A stretch of 64,000 bases of DNA from Afipia sp. GTDB lineage: Bacteria; Pseudomonadota; Alphaproteobacteria; Rhizobiales; Xanthobacteraceae. Made by a program: the position numbers and the translations under genes. The notes under the pieces are model-generated. The model was given only the letters and a program-made list of their open reading frames with translations, had not been told where the DNA came from and searched no databases. The stretch spans positions 620,001-684,000 of the forward strand of contig JANINQ010000021.1 of the NCBI GenBank assembly GCA_024508675.1, read 5' to 3'. Shown one piece after another: positions 61,408-64,000 of this stretch (position 1 is its first letter; each line of letters starts with the position of its first letter).

Positions 61408-62159
61408 CAAAGCCCAACGCCATCGACATCCGCGACGTCCAGAAGAGTTTCGGCATCACCAAGGTGATCCGCGACCTCAACCTGCAGGTCGCGCAGGGCG
61501 AGCGCCATGCGCTGATCGGCCCGAACGGCGCCGGAAAGTCCACCACCTTCAACCTGATCAGCGGCTACATGGCGCCGACCAGCGGCGAAGTGCTGATGCG
61601 CGGCGAGCGCATCGACGGCCTCCCGCCTTACCAGATCAACCGGCGCGGCCTGTCGCGCTCGTTCCAGGTCACCAACGTGTTCGCCAACATGACGGTGTGG
61701 GAAAACCTGCGCTGCGCCGTGCTGTGGGCGACCGGACACAAATACGCGTTCTGGAAGAGCGTCGATAACCTGCCGGAGGTGCGCGAGCGTACCGCGCAGA
61801 TTCTCGAAGACATCGGCCTCACCTCGCGGCGTGATATTCCGGCGGGTCTTCTGACCTATGCCGAACAGCGCGCGCTGGAAATCGGCATCACCACCGCCGG
61901 CGGCGCGGACGTCATTCTGCTGGACGAGCCGACCGCGGGCATGAGCCACGCCGAGACCGAGCGCGCTGTGGAGCTGATCCGCCGCCTTACCGTCGGCAAG
62001 ACGCTGCTGATTGTCGAGCATGACATGAGCGTGGTGTTCGGCCTCGCCGACCGCATCTCGGTGCTGGTCTACGGCCATGTCATCGCCTCCGGCACGCCGG
62101 AGGAAATCCGCAACAGCGCGAAGGTCAAGGAAGCCTATCTGGGCGAGGAAGCTGCCTGA
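61404..62159 (+). CDS. livG: LivG-type ABC transporter ATP-binding protein
   Basis: ATPase of 251 residues. Walker A is ALIGPNGAGKSTTFNLISGY (about 37-44), with FQVTNVFANMTVWENLRCAV as the Q-loop region, LLTYAEQRALEIGITTAGGA in place of the usual LSYGQQ signature, and VILLDEPTAGMSHAE as Walker B. It is coupled to livM (ATGA) and to livF by a one-base overlap (TGATG). Confidence 0.93.
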   Translation: MTKPNAIDIRDVQKSFGITKVIRDLNLQVAQGERHALIGPNGAGKSTTFNLISGYMAPTSGEVLMRGERIDGLPPYQINRRGLSRSFQVTNVFANMTVWENLRCAVLWATGHKYAFWKSVDNLPEVRERTAQILEDIGLTSRRDIPAGLLTYAEQRALEIGITTAGGADVILLDEPTAGMSHAETERAVELIRRLTVGKTLLIVEHDMSVVFGLADRISVLVYGHVIASGTPEEIRNSAKVKEAYLGEEAA

Positions 62160-62854
62160 TGTTGGAAGTTCGGGATCTGCACGCCTATTACGGCAAAAGT
62201 CACATCCTTCAGGGCGTCGATATGAGCATCGCCGCCGGCGAGGTCGTCAGCCTGCTCGGCCGCAACGGTGTCGGCCGCTCGACCACCGTGAAGGCGATCA
62301 TGGGCGAGGTGCCGCCTCACGGCACAGTCACGTTCAAGGGCCAGAACATCGCCGGGCTGCCGAGCTACAAGATCGCGCATCTCGGCCTCGGCTACGTGCC
62401 CGAGCACCGCGACATCTTCCCCGGCCTGACCGTGCGGCAGAACCTGCTGCTCGGCATCAAGGACACCCGCAAGCCGGGCAAGTGGAAGCTCGAGGACATG
62501 CTCGACATGTTCCCGAACCTGAAAGCCCGCGCCGACACCGCAGCGGGCGTGCTATCCGGCGGCGAGAAGCAGATGCTGACCATCTGCCGCACGCTGATGG
62601 GCGATCCCGAGTTGATCATGATCGACGAACCGACCGAAGGTCTCGCGCCGCTGATCGTGCAGCAGGTCGGCGACCTGATCGCAGAAATCGCCAAGCGCGG
62701 CGTCGCGATCCTTCTGGTCGAGCAGAAGCTCTCGATCGCGATGCGCATCTCGCATCGGCTCTATGTGATGGGTCACGGCCGCATCGTGTTCGAAGGCACC
62801 CCCGCCGATCTCAAGGCCAACCAGACCGTCCGCAAGGAATGGCTGGAGGTGTAG
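62159..62854 (+). CDS. livF: LivF-type ABC transporter ATP-binding protein with altered Walker A
   Basis: ATPase of 231 residues. The Walker A loop reads LLGRNGVGRSTTVKAIMGEV, with arginine (codon CGC) where the nucleotide-binding lysine is expected. The rest is canonical: AHLGLGYVPEHRDIFPGLTV, the VLSGGEKQMLTICRTLMG signature, LIMIDEPTEGLAPLI as Walker B and LLVEQKLSIAMRISHRLYVM as the H-loop region (here Gln-Lys). If arginine cannot replace lysine, the transporter would rely on the LivG site. Last gene of the operon. Confidence 0.92.
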   Translation: MLEVRDLHAYYGKSHILQGVDMSIAAGEVVSLLGRNGVGRSTTVKAIMGEVPPHGTVTFKGQNIAGLPSYKIAHLGLGYVPEHRDIFPGLTVRQNLLLGIKDTRKPGKWKLEDMLDMFPNLKARADTAAGVLSGGEKQMLTICRTLMGDPELIMIDEPTEGLAPLIVQQVGDLIAEIAKRGVAILLVEQKLSIAMRISHRLYVMGHGRIVFEGTPADLKANQTVRKEWLEV

Positions 62855-62861
62855 GCGCATA

Positions 62862-63008
62862 TGTCGTCCTGGCGAAGGCCGGGACCCATTAGAAATCACC
62901 GAATCCTCATGGTGAGGAGGCGCGTCTTCAGCGCCGTCTCGAACCATGAGGATTCATTGCTCCTCATCCTTCGAGACGCGCGCAAAGGCGCGCTCCTCAG
63001 GATGAGGG
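62862..63008. repeat. Composite palindromic repeat downstream of livF
   Basis: It begins with a single arm of the GTCGTCCTGGCGAAGGCCGG type (62862-62887) and continues with CCTCATGGTGAGGAGGCGCG, its partner CGTCTCGAACCATGAGG, and the palindrome CTCATCCTTCGAGACGCGCG to CGCGCTCCTCAGGATGAG. The second half is the same element as 23424-23530. It separates the convergent livF and Crp/Fnr genes. Confidence 0.8.
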
Positions 63009-63014
63009 CTCCTC

Positions 63015-63689
63015 CTACTCCCCGTATCCCCGCAGCCGGTCGAGATCGACCACGGTGACGCCGCCGTATTCCAGCCGCAGCAGGCCTTCCTTCTCCAGCG
63101 TCTTGAGGCACTGGTTGGCGTTCTGCCGGGAGATGCCGGAAATGGCGCCGAGTTCCTCCTGCGTGATCTCCAGATGCCGTGTGTGGTCCGGATACAGGAT
63201 CGGATTGAACAGCGAGGCAATCGAGCGCGCGAGCCGGGCCTTTGCATCCAGCATCCGGCCGTATTCGACCAGACCCATGAACTGGCCGAGCCGTTCGTTC
63301 AGCAAACCAACCAGAAAGCGGTTGAACGCGACGCTGTTCTCGAACAGCCAGAAGAACGTGGCCCGGTCCATCAGCGCGAGGCGCGTGTCGCGCAGCGCCA
63401 CCGCGTCATAACGTCTCGCCTCGTTCTTGAGGACGGTGCCCTCGCCGAACCACGCACCGTTGGTCATGCCGGTGAAGCTCACCGCCTTGCCGTCGCGCGA
63501 GCCGGTGCCGATCCGGACCAGCCCCGCCACCACGCCCATCCAGTATTCGAAATGATCGCCGCGCATGCAGATGAATTCGTTTGCACTGAACGATTTTTCG
63601 ACGATTCCGGCGCGGGCAACTTCGGCCTCCCGCTCGCTCAGGCCATGTGACCAGACCGCAATCCGCTTGAGATAATCCGCAGTAATCAT
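63015..63689 (-). CDS. Crp/Fnr-family transcriptional regulator
   Basis: Regulator of 224 residues with an N-terminal cyclic-nucleotide-type effector domain (about 10-135; FICMRGDHFEYWMGVVAGLV and SFTGMTNGAWFGEGTVLKNE) and a C-terminal winged helix with LEITQEELGAISGISRQNANQCLKTLEKEG. No N-terminal cysteine cluster is present, so it is not an iron-sulphur Fnr. It lies between the liv operon and the start of another ABC ATPase, and may regulate either. Confidence 0.92.
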   Translation of the reverse strand: MITADYLKRIAVWSHGLSEREAEVARAGIVEKSFSANEFICMRGDHFEYWMGVVAGLVRIGTGSRDGKAVSFTGMTNGAWFGEGTVLKNEARRYDAVALRDTRLALMDRATFFWLFENSVAFNRFLVGLLNERLGQFMGLVEYGRMLDAKARLARSIASLFNPILYPDHTRHLEITQEELGAISGISRQNANQCLKTLEKEGLLRLEYGGVTVVDLDRLRGYGE

Positions 63690-63961
63690 GCCGTCTCGAC
63701 AGCCCTTGGCGCCTGCAATGCTGCGGCGCGGTACAATGGTTATTGGTATACCGCGCGCGCACTGAAATTGCCCAACGAATTGTCAGGCACAAGACATTTA
63801 TGTGTCGCGAATTCCCGTAAGGACGCAACGGCAAATGCGCTCCTGCGGCGCAAAGCATCAATAGTAGAATGGCTTGCCGGGTCCCGCCGGTATAGGATCG
63901 GGGCCGTGGTGAAGAACCATAGATAAAGAGCGCGCGAAGCGCCGTATCTGGGAGGATTTGA
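63690..63961. other. Divergent intergenic region between the Crp/Fnr gene and the right-edge ABC gene
   Basis: About 270 bp holding both promoters. TGGTTATTGGTATACCGCG near 63736-63755 contains the perfect palindrome GGTATACC and is the most operator-like site. A good ribosome site (GGGAGGATTTGA) precedes the ABC gene. I could not fix -35/-10 pairs with confidence. Confidence 0.4.
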
Positions 63962-64000
63962 GTGGCTTACGCATTGGAGGTGCGGGGGGTCTCGCTACGG
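63962..64000 (+). CDS. N-terminus of an ABC transporter ATP-binding protein, cut by window edge
   Basis: GTG 63962 after GGGAGG opens a frame that runs off the edge after 13 residues (VAYALEVRGVSLR). The ALEVRGVSLR opening is typical of the first strand of ABC ATPases, such as LivG-type ones. The family is inferred from this short stretch and from the neighbouring Liv operon. Confidence 0.55.
   Translation, partial: MAYALEVRGVSLR

Overview
The window looks like a chromosomal segment of an alphaproteobacterium of the Nitrobacteraceae (Bradyrhizobium / Rhodopseudomonas / Afipia / Nitrobacter group). This rests on high GC, a DUF3551 protein, an ECF41 sigma-factor locus, a complete Liv-type ABC transporter and several kinds of palindromic intergenic repeat that I recall from that family. 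The genus is an inference. I saw no rRNA, tRNA or CRISPR array.

Positions 1-31,000 are mostly a cell-surface polysaccharide region. On the left, minus-strand genes encode nonulosonic (legionaminic-type) acid steps: LegC-like aminotransferase (cut by the edge), LegB-like dehydratase, an acyltransferase, a CMP-sugar cytidylyltransferase and a class III aminotransferase. A flavoprotein, two methyltransferases and an ABC exporter follow. A NusG paralogue and a winged-helix regulator with a Rossmann-like C-terminus overlap by 4 bp. The regulator's promoter carries a palindrome, TGTTCA-N5-TGAAC(A/G), between its -35 and -10. The same palindrome sits in the same place in two more predicted promoters, in front of legB-legC and of the aminotransferase operon, so a local regulon is likely. 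From 11 to 28 kb come an O-acyltransferase, a GT4 glycosyltransferase, a WecA/WbpL-type initiating transferase, a CapD-type dehydratase and an O-antigen ligase. The whole ADP-heptose and inner-core set is present (hldE, hldD, gmhA, gmhB, waaF, waaC), with galE and an MsbA-like exporter.

Positions 27.7-33 kb hold metabolic genes (FAH-family hydrolase, acyltransferase, amidase, cupin, Baeyer-Villiger-type monooxygenase). At 33.7-34.6 kb there is a low-GC island: a compact 248-residue reverse transcriptase preceded by, and overlapping, a 52-residue single-helix membrane peptide, with about 270 bp of non-coding-looking sequence upstream. This is the strongest candidate for an undescribed system.

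Positions 34.9-40.3 kb hold arginase and the SAM cycle (ahcY, metK), with an HTH-methyltransferase protein upstream of metK. Positions 42.3-45.1 kb form a textbook ECF41 locus (NmrA-type oxidoreductase, cupin, AhpD-like protein, sigma factor) with a matching promoter. Then come a DUF3302/HlyD pair, a MetE-like enzyme, host-attachment protein, GST, ArsR/SRPBCC pair, purU, a HemD-like protein, a double CoA-transferase, YjbQ, DUF3551, DUF1810 and GDP-fucose synthase. The right end is livKHMGF, a Crp/Fnr regulator and the first codons of another ABC ATPase. Palindromic repeats separate many of these units.
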